Of a DNA stretch of 64,000 nucleotides, positions 11,194 through 23,200 are shown piece by piece. This DNA is from Dryas octopetala (taxonomy: Eukaryota; Streptophyta; Magnoliopsida; Rosales; Rosaceae): assembly GCA_963921425.1 (NCBI GenBank), contig OY992832.1, positions 15,660,835-15,724,834 on the forward strand. Direction: 5' to 3'. The notes under the pieces were generated by a model that was not told the origin of the DNA, made no database searches, and worked only from the letters and a program-made list of their open reading frames with translations. The position numbers and the translations under genes were made by a program. The stretch's first letter is position 1. The number at the start of each line of letters is the position of its first letter.

Positions 11194-11551
11194 GTATCTA
11201 TAGGTACATTTCAATTGTACCAATACCTAAGTTTATATATATAGGTACATTTCAATTGTAACAATACTTGGGTTGGTATATACATATTCGATTAGGTGCG
11301 TACCAACGAACATGCGCACCTGATCTGAACGCTCGGTTTCCGCCGCCAATCGCTCGGCCATGCTGCTTTATTCCTCGAGTTTTAAGGGTAAATCTTCATC
11401 CTTTCACCTTATCTCCTCCTAGGGTATAGAATGAGATTGGTGAAGGCGTTATGTTAAAGTTTAGCTAGCTCAAAATCCCGAAGCTAAACCATAACATAAA
11501 CACCAACAAACCATCGATCGATTGGTACAATTGAAATGTACCCATAAAGAA
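11194..11551. mobile_element. MITE with ~25-bp terminal inverted repeats
   Basis: The left end reads ctataggtacatttcaattg and continues taccaat. The right end carries its complement, attggtacaattgaaatgta at 11521-11540 followed by cccataaag. A partial extra copy of the TIR (ataggtacatttcaattgta) lies at about 11241-11260, so the left arm is duplicated. The core (11290-11480) is comparatively GC-rich. No convincing TSD was found, so the superfamily is open. Confidence 0.65.
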
Positions 11552-12243
11552 TTTTTTTCCTTATATGATTATTTTCTATTTTTTAGGCTAATGCATTTTT
11601 ATTAGATTAATATAATTTAAATCCCACAATTAATTTTAGAATAATATTATAATATGATAATATGCTAATATTATAATATTAAGTTAATATAAAACTAGGA
11701 TAATATTATGATAATATTATGAGAATATTAAGATTTAAATATTATTAATTTTAGGATAATATTAGACATTTTAGAAATTAAAAACATCTAGACAATATTT
11801 TTGGACCTCAGTGAAAAATTAAAAAGTATTAATGTATTAGTCTAAGAGAAGAGAGAATATTGGACCGGCTGTAAATGGCTCAAAATAGAAACCAACAAGG
11901 GAATAGCCATGGCCCATCAGCAGCCGAAAAAGGCTTCACAGAAAGAGGGGAGGGGGGATCCAAAAAACAATGCAAATCCAAGCCCACATTATGAGTAAGA
12001 CTTGCCAACAGCAACATAATTGTGCTACCTGTAAATATGAATTACAGAGCAAGCCTAAGAAGCATAGTCACATTCTAACACAATTTGCCTGCCCTCCTCA
12101 ACCCAAGCAAGACAAAGCCCCTGGACGACAAAATTATTTCCTTGTTCATATATTTATCAATAGATTCGTAAAATGTGTTCTATACATTGTTAGTGGGCTT
12201 TGCCCGATTGTTGAAACTTCGGTCTCTAAAATTACCTTGTTGA
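11552..12243. other. Intergenic DNA, nothing recognised
   Basis: An AT-rich stretch with repeated aatattat words (11630-11770) is followed by mixed composition. The 118-codon plus-strand frame at 11970-12326 ends in a poly-lysine artefact of the poly-A run and is not supported as a gene. Confidence 0.5.
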
Positions 12244-12255
12244 GAAGGTGGAATG

Positions 12256-12271
12256 TCTTGCGGTCTTGCCC

Positions 12272-12300
<29 letters not shown>
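12256..12300 (+). mobile_element. Tiny 3'-truncated retroposon with 12-bp TSD
   Basis: A 16-bp sequence (tcttgcggtcttgccc) ends in 29 A residues and is flanked by perfect 12-bp direct repeats gaaggtggaatg at 12244-12255 and 12301-12312. A 3' poly-A and a target duplication of this length are the signature of target-primed reverse transcription. Only the last few bases of the source RNA are present, so the parent LINE or SINE cannot be named. Confidence 0.85.
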
Positions 12301-12302
<2 letters not shown>

Positions 12303-12312
12303 AGGTGGAATG

Positions 12313-13390
12313 CACAAAGTTGGTAACCATGAACCAAATCATAGCCATGAATGAAGTTGCAATCCTCACCTCAATACCTTCTTTTTTATGGACACCTCAA
12401 AACTTTGTAAGCTTAGCCTGCATTATAAGTGTGTCCTGCACACTTGGTTCTAGCTTATATATATATATATATCATCCATTTTTATTATGGTAATGCAGGA
12501 AATCTTTATAATCCCCTTTCTTTACATAATAATAAGGTAGATTAAGTACAGTACATGCATTCCCATACTTACAAAAAATTATTGTATGTGACTATAATAC
12601 GGTCACGTCGTGTTACTTAAATAATTCACGTGTTATAAAATATAAACGACGAATTTATTAATTTAAGGTTTAGAATTTTAGATATTAATAATTATACATA
12701 TGTTATAATTTTAATGAATTTGTCACACATGGTGCTACGGTGACAGTAATTTCCCTACACTTACTAGTGGTTCTATGCACCCCACACTTACTCACTTCAC
12801 TCGTCTTTTTGGTCTGAACTCATCAATCCTATACACTTCCATTTTACCTATAAAAAAATTAAAAGGAAAACAAAACCAACCCACCCACCCTTCCCTCTCC
12901 ACTTCGTTGCCGGCCTCTTTCATTGCCAAGGTGGAATAGTGAGGGAGAGGTGGGTGGTTGAGATTGGTCAATATCGGCTTCTCTCTCACACATAAAGCTT
13001 ATGTACATGTTGCAAATTTGCGATGAGTGGGCCTTAATCTGTTGAAAAGGGTCCTACTCTTGTCTGATGTATGGCGTCTTTGAAATGGGTTGAAACGAGT
13101 TTCTTTGATTTTCTTTTGGTTGATAGTTCATTGTTTTTTGGAGCATTTATCTTGATTCGTTTTTCTTTTTCTTTTTTGGTCCAGAGTAGTTGTTCTACCC
13201 AGTTTTCTTTTAGTCTGAGGATATGATAAGTTTATATGAAGCAACATGAAATTGTCTTTTTTGGACTTTTACCTCTCTATTTGGCTATAATGAAATTGTC
13301 TTATATTTCCATCGAGATTAAAGAAGAAAACCATCAAGATAGACGATAAAAATTATTATTCATAAAAACAAACAACACAATATGGAACAA
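12313..13390. other. Intergenic DNA, with RLP 3'-flank at its end
   Basis: No gene was recognised. The last ~60 bp (13330-13390, ...attcataaaaacaaacaaca and gaacaacaagcatttgaaac) match the sequence downstream of the RLP gene at about 26165-26225. It is therefore the 3' flank of the adjacent RLP relic. Confidence 0.55.
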
Positions 13391-14122
13391 CAAGCATTTG
13401 AAACTTTAAACATTAGAACCACTAGTAACCATTTAAGCAAAACACTATCACTAATTTCTCCTTCTAACACTCACGCCACCACTCTGCTTTCGCCTTTCAC
13501 CATTTTACTTCGTAGTTCTCTTCCCAACTCTTTCATAAACCAATCAACTTTTCTATTTGAAAGCACTATATATCCCACTGACACTCCAATCATCATTCCA
13601 CATCCATAACCCATCATCATCTTCTCCTTGAAATGATGATGGGGAAGGTTGCTCTGCCTCCTCATTCATGCATGTTCTGGAAAGTGGAAATCCACACAAT
13701 CCCAAATTCCCACTGTATGAATCATTTGAAAATGTATCAAATTGCTTGCCACGTGGTATGGACCCAACAAGTTGGTTTTCTGAAAGGTTCAAATTTGAAA
13801 GGGATGTCAAGTTTTCTAATTGCCATGGAATCTTACCAACAAGCCTGTTTGAGGAGATATCCAACCATTCAAGTTCAGTCAAATTACTGAAGGAGGGTGG
13901 AATGAGACCTGTGAGCTTGTTATGAGACAAATTAAGCCCCTTCAATGATTTCAGCTTGCTGATCACCTTTGGAATCTCTCCTTCGAAACCATTGCTTGGG
14001 AAATCAATGGTTGTGAACATGGTTTGTATTTTCACCAACTCAACGTACAAGCCTTTCATTGCTACAATCACACTGTCTTTGTAATAATAGCTTCCCATAT
14101 ATTTGAGTTCGTCTCCACACAA
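13391..14122 (-). pseudogene. LRR receptor-like protein (RLP) relic A, C-terminal part
   Basis: The minus strand encodes the end of a Cf-9/RLP-type protein: KGLYVELVKIQTMFTTIDF, then LRRs (GLNLSHNKLTGLIPPSFSNL, ELEWLDISSNRLVGKIPWQL), the RG-QFDTFSNDSYSGNLGLCG cap, an acidic spacer, a transmembrane helix and a basic tail. The tail (YIVLSNRKVDWFMKEL) is in another frame from the LRRs. A frameshift therefore lies near 13590-13620, in the acidic spacer. The signal peptide and most LRRs are missing upstream of 14122. RLPs are plasma-membrane defence or developmental receptors without a kinase; this fragment cannot be one. It is arranged head to head with relic B. Confidence 0.88.
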
Positions 14123-14229
14123 ATTTCTTCATCCTTTCTTCAAAGAAGCAACAAGTCATACCCCAACTCTACTTACAGAATAAGTCACTCAACCGAACCA
14201 TACAACCTTGGTTGTACAGCTTGCCATCG

Positions 14230-16000
14230 TTGGAATTTTTAAGCCTCTAAATTAAACAACCAACTTACCGGCTTGATTCCAAAATCAATCTTCCACGTTG
14301 TGAACCTTAGAAGCCTTGATCTATCATCAAATAGATTGAGTGGTGTTGTGGACTGTCATAAGTTTTCACAACTCCACAGTCTTGACTTTCTTCACCTTTC
14401 CTCTAATCACTTATCATTAACTTCAGACAACTCCAGTATCTAGAACATGACAAAACTTGTGCCATTGGGTTTGTCTTCTTCCAACATAAGTGAGTTCCCA
14501 TATCGATGGAACCTTGGAAACAGATGGAAGTTTTAGACCTTGGAAACAATAACATCAATGGAACCTTCCCCCATTGGTTGGAAGCTCTTCCAGTGTTGCA
14601 GGTTCTCATCTTGAGGTCTAACCAATTCCATAGTGTAAACTCTTTATACAGATTCTGTATGAACACACAACATAAAAACACTAGACATGTATATTCACCA
14701 TTGCATAAGTCTAACACATGTGAGAATAAACTTTCCTGAAGAAGCCATGTCGTCTGCAGCAAGTATCTTGAAGTCTAAGAGCACAAGCCTTCCAACCAAC
14801 ACAGATTTTTTGCAGAGCTTTAATCAATACAGGGCAGAGTACCACATAGCATAGATTGATGTCCTGTGTGGTCAGGGACCTGAGCCTTATATAGAGTCTT
14901 GATCAAACCGGCGTACCTCCCATTAAGATATCTATGGTTCAATCCTAGTATAACTCTATATAATGACTAATTAATAAACGCCTTATTTATAGTATAGGGC
15001 AGCTCACTATCATAATCCCCTTCTGATTAGGAATATGACTTATTTGAGCTTTTCCTTTTGTAGTTTGATTAATACTCCTACTACTTGACTCTTAAGTTTT
15101 ATTAGCATTGTTAGCATCCGAATAGAACAAGGACCAAGTCCATTAATTTCTTACACATAGTGCCATAGGCAATCCCAAAACTAGATTTCCCTTCCGAAAA
15201 TTGCGAATCATGGACCTCTCCCACAATCAATTTAGTGGTCTTTTGCCAACAAAATATTTCGACAACATGATGTGTATGATAAACATACGAGCAGATCACC
15301 GAAATATATGGGAGAAGACTATTACCAAGACAGTGCGATAGTAACAATGAAAGCATTGTACGTTGAATTGGTGAAAATATAAACCATGTTCACAACCATT
15401 GATTTCTCAAGCAATGGTTTCGAAGGAGAGATTCCAAAGGTGATCAGCAAGCTGAAATCTCATTGAAGGGACTAAACTTATCTCATAACAAGCTCACAGG
15501 TCCCATTGCACCCTTCTTCAGTAATTTTACCGAACTTGAATGGTTAGATATCTCCTCAAACAGGCTTGTTGGTGAGATTCCATGGCAATTAGCAGACTTG
15601 ACATCCCTTGCAAAATTGAACCTTTCAGACAACCAATTAACTTGTTGGTTTCATGGCAAGCAGGTTGATACATTTTCAAATGATTCATACAGTGGGAATT
15701 CGGGATTGTGTGGATTCCCACTTTCCAAAACATGCATCAATGATGGGGAAAATCAACCTCCACCATCATCATTTCAGGGAGAAGATGATGATTTGGAGCA
15801 TGGAAATGGATTTGATTGGAAAGTGGTATTGATGGGTTATGGATGTGTGGTATGGTAATTGGAGTCTGTGGGATACCTTGTGTTTTCGAATAGAAAAGTT
15901 GATTGGTTTATAAAAGAGTTTGGAAGAGAAATACAAAGTAAATTGGTGAAAAGGCCAAAGCAGAGTTGTCGCATGAGTGTAAGGAGGAGAAATTAGTGAC
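14230..16000 (+). pseudogene. LRR receptor-like protein relic B, split by a solo LTR
   Basis: Plus-strand LRR text starts near 14250 (NNQLTGLIPKSIFHVVNLRS, LSSNRLSGVVDCHKFSQL). It passes through VLDLGNNNINGTFPHWLEAL to LRSNQFHS at 14632, is interrupted by a solo LTR, and resumes at 15156 with codons for LRIMDLSHNQFSGLLPTKYF. It ends in a cap (GKQVDTFSNDSYSGNSGLCG), an acidic spacer and a disrupted membrane segment near 15840-15990. There are several in-frame stops (for example near 14453 and 15382) and a frameshift after 15850. A long internal LRR stretch is deleted around 14500. Non-functional. Confidence 0.88.
14634..15155 (-). mobile_element. Solo LTR related to the copia element at 19104-25614
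   Basis: This 522-bp block begins tgtaaac and ends ttaca. It is flanked by perfect 5-bp TSDs catag (14629-14633 and 15156-15160) and interrupts RLP relic B exactly. Its sequence is recognisably related to the 486-bp copia LTRs (agcacaagccttccaa, gtgtggtcagggacc, gccttatatagagtc), including a minus-strand TATA box at about 14884-14893. It is much more diverged than the two LTRs are from each other, so it is an older insertion that lost its interior by LTR recombination. Confidence 0.88.
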
Positions 16001-16306
16001 AGTGTTCCTGCTTAATCGTTACAACTTACATGTGGTTTTTAATACTTTTATGTTTATTGTTTCAAATGCAGGTTGTTTTCATATTGTATTTTTGTCTTCA
16101 TAAAAAATAATAGCCATAAAACAAACCTGCAGAATCCAGTTTCCCTTCCTTCTTCCTAACTTCATCTCCAAGTTGGCACTTATCCAAGGCCTAAAACAAT
16201 TATGAGATATTTTAATTAGTGCCACCCATGAGGTACCAATTTAGAATTGAAAATCTGATAATGAAGAATATTTAGCAGGAAGAAACTTCCTATCATCAAT
16301 GTAAAA
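16001..16306. other. 3' flank of RLP relic B / ABCC relic
   Basis: Non-coding. The first part (16005-16110) looks like RLP 3' UTR. No further feature was recognised before the ABCC coding text begins. Confidence 0.45.
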
Positions 16307-17818
16307 TCAACCAACCTCCCATATTTGCTCATCTGTATACTCTTCAAGTGGGTCCAGATTTCTTCTTACAGACCCTTCAAACATGGTTGGGTCCTGAGGG
16401 ATAATGCTCAGCCTAGACCGCAGATCATGCAGTCCAATAGAAATGATATCAATGCCATCTATCAAAATCTGGCCAGCAGCTGGATCAACAATTCGGAAAA
16501 GTGTTTGTATGAGAGTTGATTTGTCACTGCCAATTCTCCCAACAATCCCAGTTTTCATTCCTCCAGGAAGGTACACGTGAGACCTCGCAACACAAGTGGC
16601 ATGTGTGGTACATGTGAGACCTCGCACCACAAGTGGCACGTGCTAGTTCTCGTGCTGAAGGTATGTAATATTGCTGCATGAATATAAATTTGTGAGCATC
16701 TTTATTGACATTTAATATGATTATAACATAACACTGGTTGTAATAACAGTCAGATTGGAATTTGGATGGATGCATATCAACAATTGCTTTCTGCCATTTT
16801 AGAAGTTTCTAATAACTGTAGGAGAAAAAAGAAGTTTCAAAAATATTAATCTATCAACTTGGTGAACATTTGTGTCAATAAGGCAGCCAAGTTCTTCACT
16901 TCCATGTCAGGTAAAAGGTAAGGCATGTACAGACATGAATAATGCGCATCAAAAAGGCATGAACAATGAAGAAGAAGAGCTAAAGTGAAAATAATATTTC
17001 AATATTAGATTTCATGTGCTCAATCTATGTATCTGCACAATATGTAAGATAGCAGCATTCTGAGAAAGTCAGAAGTAATACCTGATACCAGACACAGGTT
17101 ACGATCACAGGGATAAAATGATGAAAACCTGCCATGCAGCCTGAGACAGCACTGCAAAAATTCCAACAAGAAGCAAGAAGCACAGATCTGAATAGGACAC
17201 AAAAAGGACTTCCAATAGCCAAAGGAATATAGACATAGGAGTTGCCCAAGCCATCCATGCCAGTAATTGCTTCCAATTTGAAGGAGCTGAAAGAGAACCT
17301 GTGCAAGCAATACAAAAGGCACAAGAGCTCCTCCATATGCTGTGGTGATATACTTCCAGTAGACTGAAAACCCTACTCTACCTTTCTCTCTCTCTTCTTC
17401 TTGAACAAGCTGCCCTTTTGGTTCACCTGAATCATCTGTTTTACAATTTTGAACATCTATGTTTTCTAATTTTTGGACAGCTCCATTAGTACTAGCCAAA
17501 TCTTCATCTTCTACCCCTACATAATTAAGCGAAGACAAAGCTTCGTTGTGTGCTCCCACAAGTTCCATAAAATCAGTTCCTGAATTAGGAATGTCATTAA
17601 ACTTTCCGGCTTGAGAAAACCTTCCGTCTTTCATGACCTAATAACAAGAAATAAGTTTGAGCAGACAGATACTAAAATAACACATCTTATAAGTTGAAAT
17701 CCTAACAAAAAAAATCTATGAATGTCTCACCAAAATAAGATCAGCAGAAGGTAAGAACTCCACTTGATGAGTGACATAAATTACTGTTTTGGAACTCAAG
17801 AGGCCCAGCAAGCATTCC
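16307..17818 (-). pseudogene. ABCC (MRP-type) ABC transporter pseudogene
   Basis: Pieces of a plant ABCC transporter lie in order on the minus strand. They are the end of NBD1 (17731-17818: SSKTVIYVTHQVEFLPSADL); the linker and first helix of TMD2 (about 17636-17230: MKDGRFSQAGKFND..., EEEREKGRVGFSVYWKYITT); frameshifted TMD2 remnants to about 17030; then, after loss of most of TMD2, the start of NBD2 (16639-16311: [20 protein letters not shown] ... [19 protein letters not shown] ... DEQIWE). The NBD2 Walker A reads GRIGSDKST where GxxGxGKS/T is required. A 37-bp direct duplication at about 16565-16635 disrupts the strand before it. There is no signature motif, Walker B of NBD2, or TMD1. Functional relatives export glutathione conjugates into the vacuole; this copy cannot. 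Confidence 0.88.
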
Positions 17819-18055
17819 TGTAATGCAAATAGCAAGAAACATATTTGATAGTGAAGTGCTAATTTGCTCAAATTTTTAAAAGAAGCACTCACATCTTCAG
17901 ATGCATATGTCAGTAATCCTATCATGTAATTTAGACTGAATGTAATGGAACTAGAATGGAAGAGTGGAAGACCTTTCCTGTTGTCCATGTCTGTTAAAGT
18001 TGCCACGGAAGACAGGCTGGTGTGATGATAAGGTTGTCCTGCTCCGAATTTCCAC
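17819..18055. other. Duplicated RLP 5'-flank sequence
   Basis: The text around 17953-18000 (gaagagtggaagacct-tcc, tgtctgttaa-gttgc, gtcaggct-like) recurs upstream of the RLP gene at about 29632-29690 and beside RLP relic D at about 49712-49750. It is therefore a copy of an RLP upstream region placed beside the ABCC relic. Confidence 0.5.
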
Positions 18056-18541
18056 CTAGCAGGGGTTGTCTTGTGCAGAATTTCCACACGTACGATTATA
18101 CAAGCGAATCTTATGTTTCTTTAGGTGTTGGTGAAATCTTGAGTGCTGAGCTTTGATCCCTTTACTTTGGTATCAAGCTTTGCTTGGATGAGTAATATCA
18201 AACACATTCTTGTTGAGTCAGATTTAGCACTTTTGGTTAATTTGATTAATGGCAGATGTGGTGAAATCATCCTCTTCATGGTCTCTTCTGTGAGTGCTAT
18301 AAGCTGTGGCATGGGAATTGGTTATGCAGTATAACTCACATCTTCAGAATCTAAGTTTATAACAGATAGGCTTGCCCATATGGGCCATTCATTTGACTTG
18401 GGTTTTCACAGATTGGTTAGTGCTCCAAGATTGTATAGTTGGCATCCTAGATAGATAAAAAGGTCGAACTAGGCCGAGACATGTGGTAGCTTAGTTTTGT
18501 TGTTGGGCTTTGGCCCCTTTGTAAATTAAAAAAAAAAAAAA
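18056..18541 (+). mobile_element. L1-type LINE 3' end (RNase H domain and poly-A)
   Basis: The frame contains codons for GVGEILSAEL and, in another frame, SFAWMSNIKHILVESDLALL, the RVT_3-type RNase H found at the C-terminus of plant L1 LINEs. It continues to AHMGHSFDLGFHRLVSAPRL, a short 3' UTR (gggctttggcccctttgtaa) and poly-A at 18528-18543. Frameshifts and stops make it dead. Parts recur at 25705-25792, 29945-30160 and 33320-33508. Confidence 0.75.
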
Positions 18542-18546
18542 AACAA

Positions 18547-19103
18547 ACAAAGAGACTCAGAGACTTCTACTCACCTTTCCTTTATCTTAAACACTTGGAA
18601 ACTTCCCCTTCATCCACATTGCCAACCTATCATTTTGGTAGGCTGCCTTACATTGTGAACTTGCATCATCATCCATAACCTGATGAATGTAGTTGAGTGT
18701 AGTTGGATACTCTTCATGCATATTTATATATGTCACCTAGTCATCAAAAACCTGTGCATCACTAACTGTAATTAATCATTGTGAACTTTCTTTTCTTTTT
18801 ACTTCTTTTGTTTTTCATCAGTAACTGTAATTAACATCACTCTGTTTTATGTAGTTTTATTATCAATAAAACAAAGCCAAATTTAGTGCTTTTATTCTAG
18901 GAATGACTAATATTAGTAGTTTGGTACCTGCATGCATTTCCTTATTTCTAAAAAGAAACCTCTTCATTCATATGCTAGCTATATTAATACTTTAGAGATC
19001 ATATATGCTCTTTCAGCTTTTGAGTAATATACTAATATACAAGCTTTTGATTGGTTTGGTCCGGAAGCATATATTTTGATTGAGATTTATGACGAGTACG
19101 TCC
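18547..19103. other. RLP upstream-type sequence, target of the copia insertion
   Basis: The segment at about 18686-18740 (gttgagtgtagttggat-ctctt-atgcatat) matches the immediate upstream region of the RLP gene at 29343-29380. To the right of the copia element, 25618-25680 (aagctctgatccaacttctc) continues that same upstream sequence. The copia element therefore inserted into a duplicated RLP promoter. No gene lies here. Confidence 0.55.
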
Positions 19104-19589
19104 TGTAAGTATAATTACATCCACATAATACACAAAACACAAGACTTATCATATTATCCAATTGTCATTGCAGTACCAATACCAGAAATCTCTACTGACC
19201 TGGTGAAGCCATTATGCAGGTGGATTAAAGCACACAAGTGAGCAGCAGCAGCCTTCCAATCAGCACAGCTAGAGTCTCTCACGCAATGGGGCAGAATGAA
19301 TAGACTTCTTACTTGTTGTGTGACCAGGGACCATGCTTATATAGTGTCCCCTGAAATCCAAGTCCCTCCCATGAATGGATTCTCCGATTTACAATCCTCA
19401 TGGAACTCTATATGTATTAATTACTTAATTCTTTTGTCTTGTATAATTGTATAAGTCCTTCAAGTGTATAAGTGTCCTAGTCCTATACTGATAAGGTTTT
19501 CTGATAACAGTCCAATTGCTTATACATTAAGAAGTGTTGGTGACTTGCTAATTCCTAAAAGAACAAGGAATGTCCAACTTAATCTTACA
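19104..19589 (-). repeat. 3' LTR of the copia element
   Basis: 486 bp, TG...CA on both strands. A minus-strand TATA box (ctatataagc) is at about 19335-19344. The adjacent purine tract on the minus strand (ccaagtgggagaa, complement of 19590-19602) is the PPT. It differs from the other LTR at six positions, one of them C/T in a CpG. Confidence 0.95.
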
Positions 19590-20264
19590 TTCTCCCACTT
19601 GGACAATCATTGTTCCTTGTCAAAATTCACCTAGCACTTTAAGCAATCTGTAGGTGCACTAGACTTGTTATGCAGAACCAAATTTAGATCAATTCTCATG
19701 AGATGCAATATTGGATATCAGACTATGAGCAGTAACAGAGCTATAAAATATGCTCAAACCATTCATAATCATTGATATCTACAATGCATCTCTCGAAAAT
19801 CTTTCACAAGATATGAAAAAGAAAAAATTTAGTTTACAAGAATGTTGTAAACTTGGTCCTTTCTGTAAATTCTACCTTCCTGTATGTAAAATCACTAAAC
19901 TCAATGGCAAGATTCATGTATGCATGATCAGTCAGTGGACTTATATCACTGACTGCATTTACTGTAAGACTTAGTCAAAAAAACAAATAGATATACATGC
20001 TGATATCATTGATGTATGTATACACATAAAACTGAACATAAAATATAAATTTGTTAAAAATTGAATAGACAAAACTAAAATCATGATAGGTCTATTTCAA
20101 TTCAACATATCCAAAAGAAATTCTTAAATTCAAAATGCTAAAATTGAAAACTTCAAGCACTTAGTTTCTGCAATCTCAACTAAAATTGCAGTAAACCAAA
20201 TTATATATATATATAGGAACAAAATAAAATGATTAAATGGGTTTATGAATGTCTCCTACTATTC

Positions 20265-23200
20265 CTAAAATTCCCACTGAAGTGCAGCATCTAAGCTCTC
20301 AAGAACTCCCATGCTTGCAACATGTTGTTTGAAAACATTTACTGCCAATGCTTTAGTAAAAGGATCAGCCAGCTGATCTTGAGTATTGACATGCTCTATT
20401 TGCAATTCTCCAGCTTTGAAATTCTCTCTTACCATTAAAAATTTTGTGCCAATGTGTTTAGATTTCGAGGTCCTCTTGCTATTCTTCGAGAAACTAACAG
20501 CCCCACTATTATCACAATATATTCTGATGGGATTTGATACTGACTTAACCATTTTCGCCTCTAACATAAAACTCTTTAACCAAATAGCATGTACAGCTGT
20601 CTCATAAACTGCAACATATTCAGCCTGCATGGTTGAAGTAGTTGTCAAAGTCTGCTTTACACTTTTCCATGAAATAGCTGCTCCTCCAAACATGAAAATG
20701 TACCATGTAGTTGATTTCAAACTATCCACACACCCTGCAAAGTCTGAATCCGAAAAGCCTATTAAATCCAATTCTTTCACTCTCCTGAAAACCAACATGT
20801 AGTCCTTTGTTTTATGTAAATACTTGAGCACTTTCTTGCCTGCAATCCAATGAGCTTGGCCTGGATTTACCTGATATCTTCCCAACATTCCTACTGCAAA
20901 AGCTAAATCAGGTCTTGTGCATGTTTGAGCGTACATCAGAGACCCAACCAGTGAAGCGTATGGCTTGTCTTTCATGAACAATCTTTCTTGGTCATTTGTA
21001 GGACATTGTTTCTTGCTGAACTTGTCTCCCTTTGACATTGGTGAATCACCTGGCTTGCAATTCAGCATGTCAAAACATTTTAGAACCCTCATAATGTATG
21101 CTTGTTGCGAGAGTCCCAATAGAAAATTCTTTCTATCTCTCTTAATTTCAATTCCTAAAACATATGAGGCTTCTCCAAGGTCCTTCATTTCGAATTTATT
21201 GGACAGAAAAGCTTTAGTTTCATGTAACAAGACCTTATTGCTACTTGCTAGCAGAATGTCATCCACATAAAGCACTAGGAAAATAAAATCACTCCCACAC
21301 ACTTTAAGGTATATGCACTCATCAGATGAGTTTTCTAGAAAGCCATAAGAAGAGATCACTGAATCAAATTTTACGTACCATTGCCTAGATGCTTGTTTTA
21401 ATCCATAAATGGATTTCTTTAATCTGCAAGCTAAATGTTCCTGTCCATTCTTTATGAATCCTTCAGGTTGTAACATGTAAATTTCTTCCTCTAACTCTCC
21501 ATTAAGAAAAGCTGTCTTGACATCCATTTGGTGTAGCTCTAGATCAAAATGTGCCACCAAAGCCATAATAATCCGAAAAGCATCCTTGCTTGAAACTGGT
21601 GAAAACGTCTCATTGAAATCAATCCCTTCCTTTTGAGTGAAACCTTTTGCAACCAACCTTGCCTTAAATCTTTCTATGCTGCCATCAGGGTTCTTTTTAG
21701 TTTTGAAAATCCATTTGCTGCCTATTGGTTTGAAACCTTGTGGGACTTCAGTCAATTCCCATACCTCATTTTCATACATTGAATCAATTTCTGCTTCCAT
21801 TGCTTCCTTCCAGTTTTGAGAGTTTGCATTATTAATTGCTTGTGTGAAGTTCCTTGGGTCACTTTCTTCTCCAATGTCGAAATCCACTTCCTGCAAATAC
21901 AACACATAATCATCTGACAAGGCTGACTTTCTTTGTCTTGTAGAAAATCTTCTCGGTGCATCTTCAACTTGCTGTTCAAACTGATTGATGTCTGGTTGTG
22001 GATTGTCAGTCTGAGCTGCATCTTGTGGCTGCTGAATGACTGGATTCTCTGGCATAGAAACAATTTGGTCTGGTATGGAATAAGCCAAATCGACATATTC
22101 ATTTTGCATTTGTTTTCTATCAGATAGTTCCAAAAGCTCTAAGTCACTTAATGCCACTTCATTTGATGAGACTGCTTCATCAATAAATTTAGCTATATTG
22201 GTCTCCATTATTCTGTTGGTGTGAGAAGGACAATAGAACCGAAAACCTTTTGATTTTTCAGGATAGCCTATGAAAAATGCACTTGTAGTTCTAGAGTCAA
22301 GTTTCATATGGTCTGGATTGTAAAATTTGGCCTCTGCCTTGCAGCCCCATACATGAAGATGCATTAAGCCTGGTTTTCTTCCTGTCCACAATTCGAATGG
22401 GGTCTTGTTTAAAACCTTGCTTGGAGCTCTGTTTGTGACATAATTGGCTGTCTTTAAAGCCTCTCCCTATAGGAATTTAGGTAGTCCAGCTGTACACATC
22501 ATACTCCTCACCATCTCCATAAGTGTTCTATTCCTCCTTTCAGCAACACCATTTTGTTGAGATGTGCCAAAAGTAGTGTATTGCGCCTGTATTCCATGTT
22601 GCTGCAAGTATTGTGCAAAAGGGCCCAAGTGTTGTCCAGCTTCACTATATTTGCCATAAAATTCTCCTCCCCTATCAGACCTGACAATCTTAATTTGTGT
22701 TCCCAATTGCTTCTCAACTTCAGTCTTAAAAATTTTAAAAACTTCAAGAGATTGGGACTTTTCTGAAATATGGTACATGGTGCAAAATCGAGAGAAATCA
22801 TCTATGAAAAGAATGAAATAAGCATTCTTGCAGATGGTTCTACACGAAAAAGGACCACATATGTCAGTGTGGTTGATTTCGAGTAAATTTGTGCTTTTGT
22901 TTGCTCCCACTTTTCTAGTACTAGTGGTCTTTCCCTTTATGCATTCAATGCAGTCACCAAAATCCGAAAAATCAAGTTTGGGAATGATATTTTCCTTTAT
23001 TAAAACTTGCATCCTTACTTTGGATATATGTGCAAGTCTTTTATGCCACAACATAGAAGAAAATTCATTTGTTCTAGATCTCTTGTTTGCAGATAACATG
23101 TTAATCTCTGTTATGTCATTATTTTCTGAACAAACAAGTTTCTAATGATCATTTATCAGTGTAGCATTACCAATCACAGATGAAAATTGAGATAATTGCA

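Noticed and set aside
12146..12337. Minus-strand 63-codon frame with poly-Phe
   Set aside because: The Phe run is only the complement of the poly-A of the retroposon scar.
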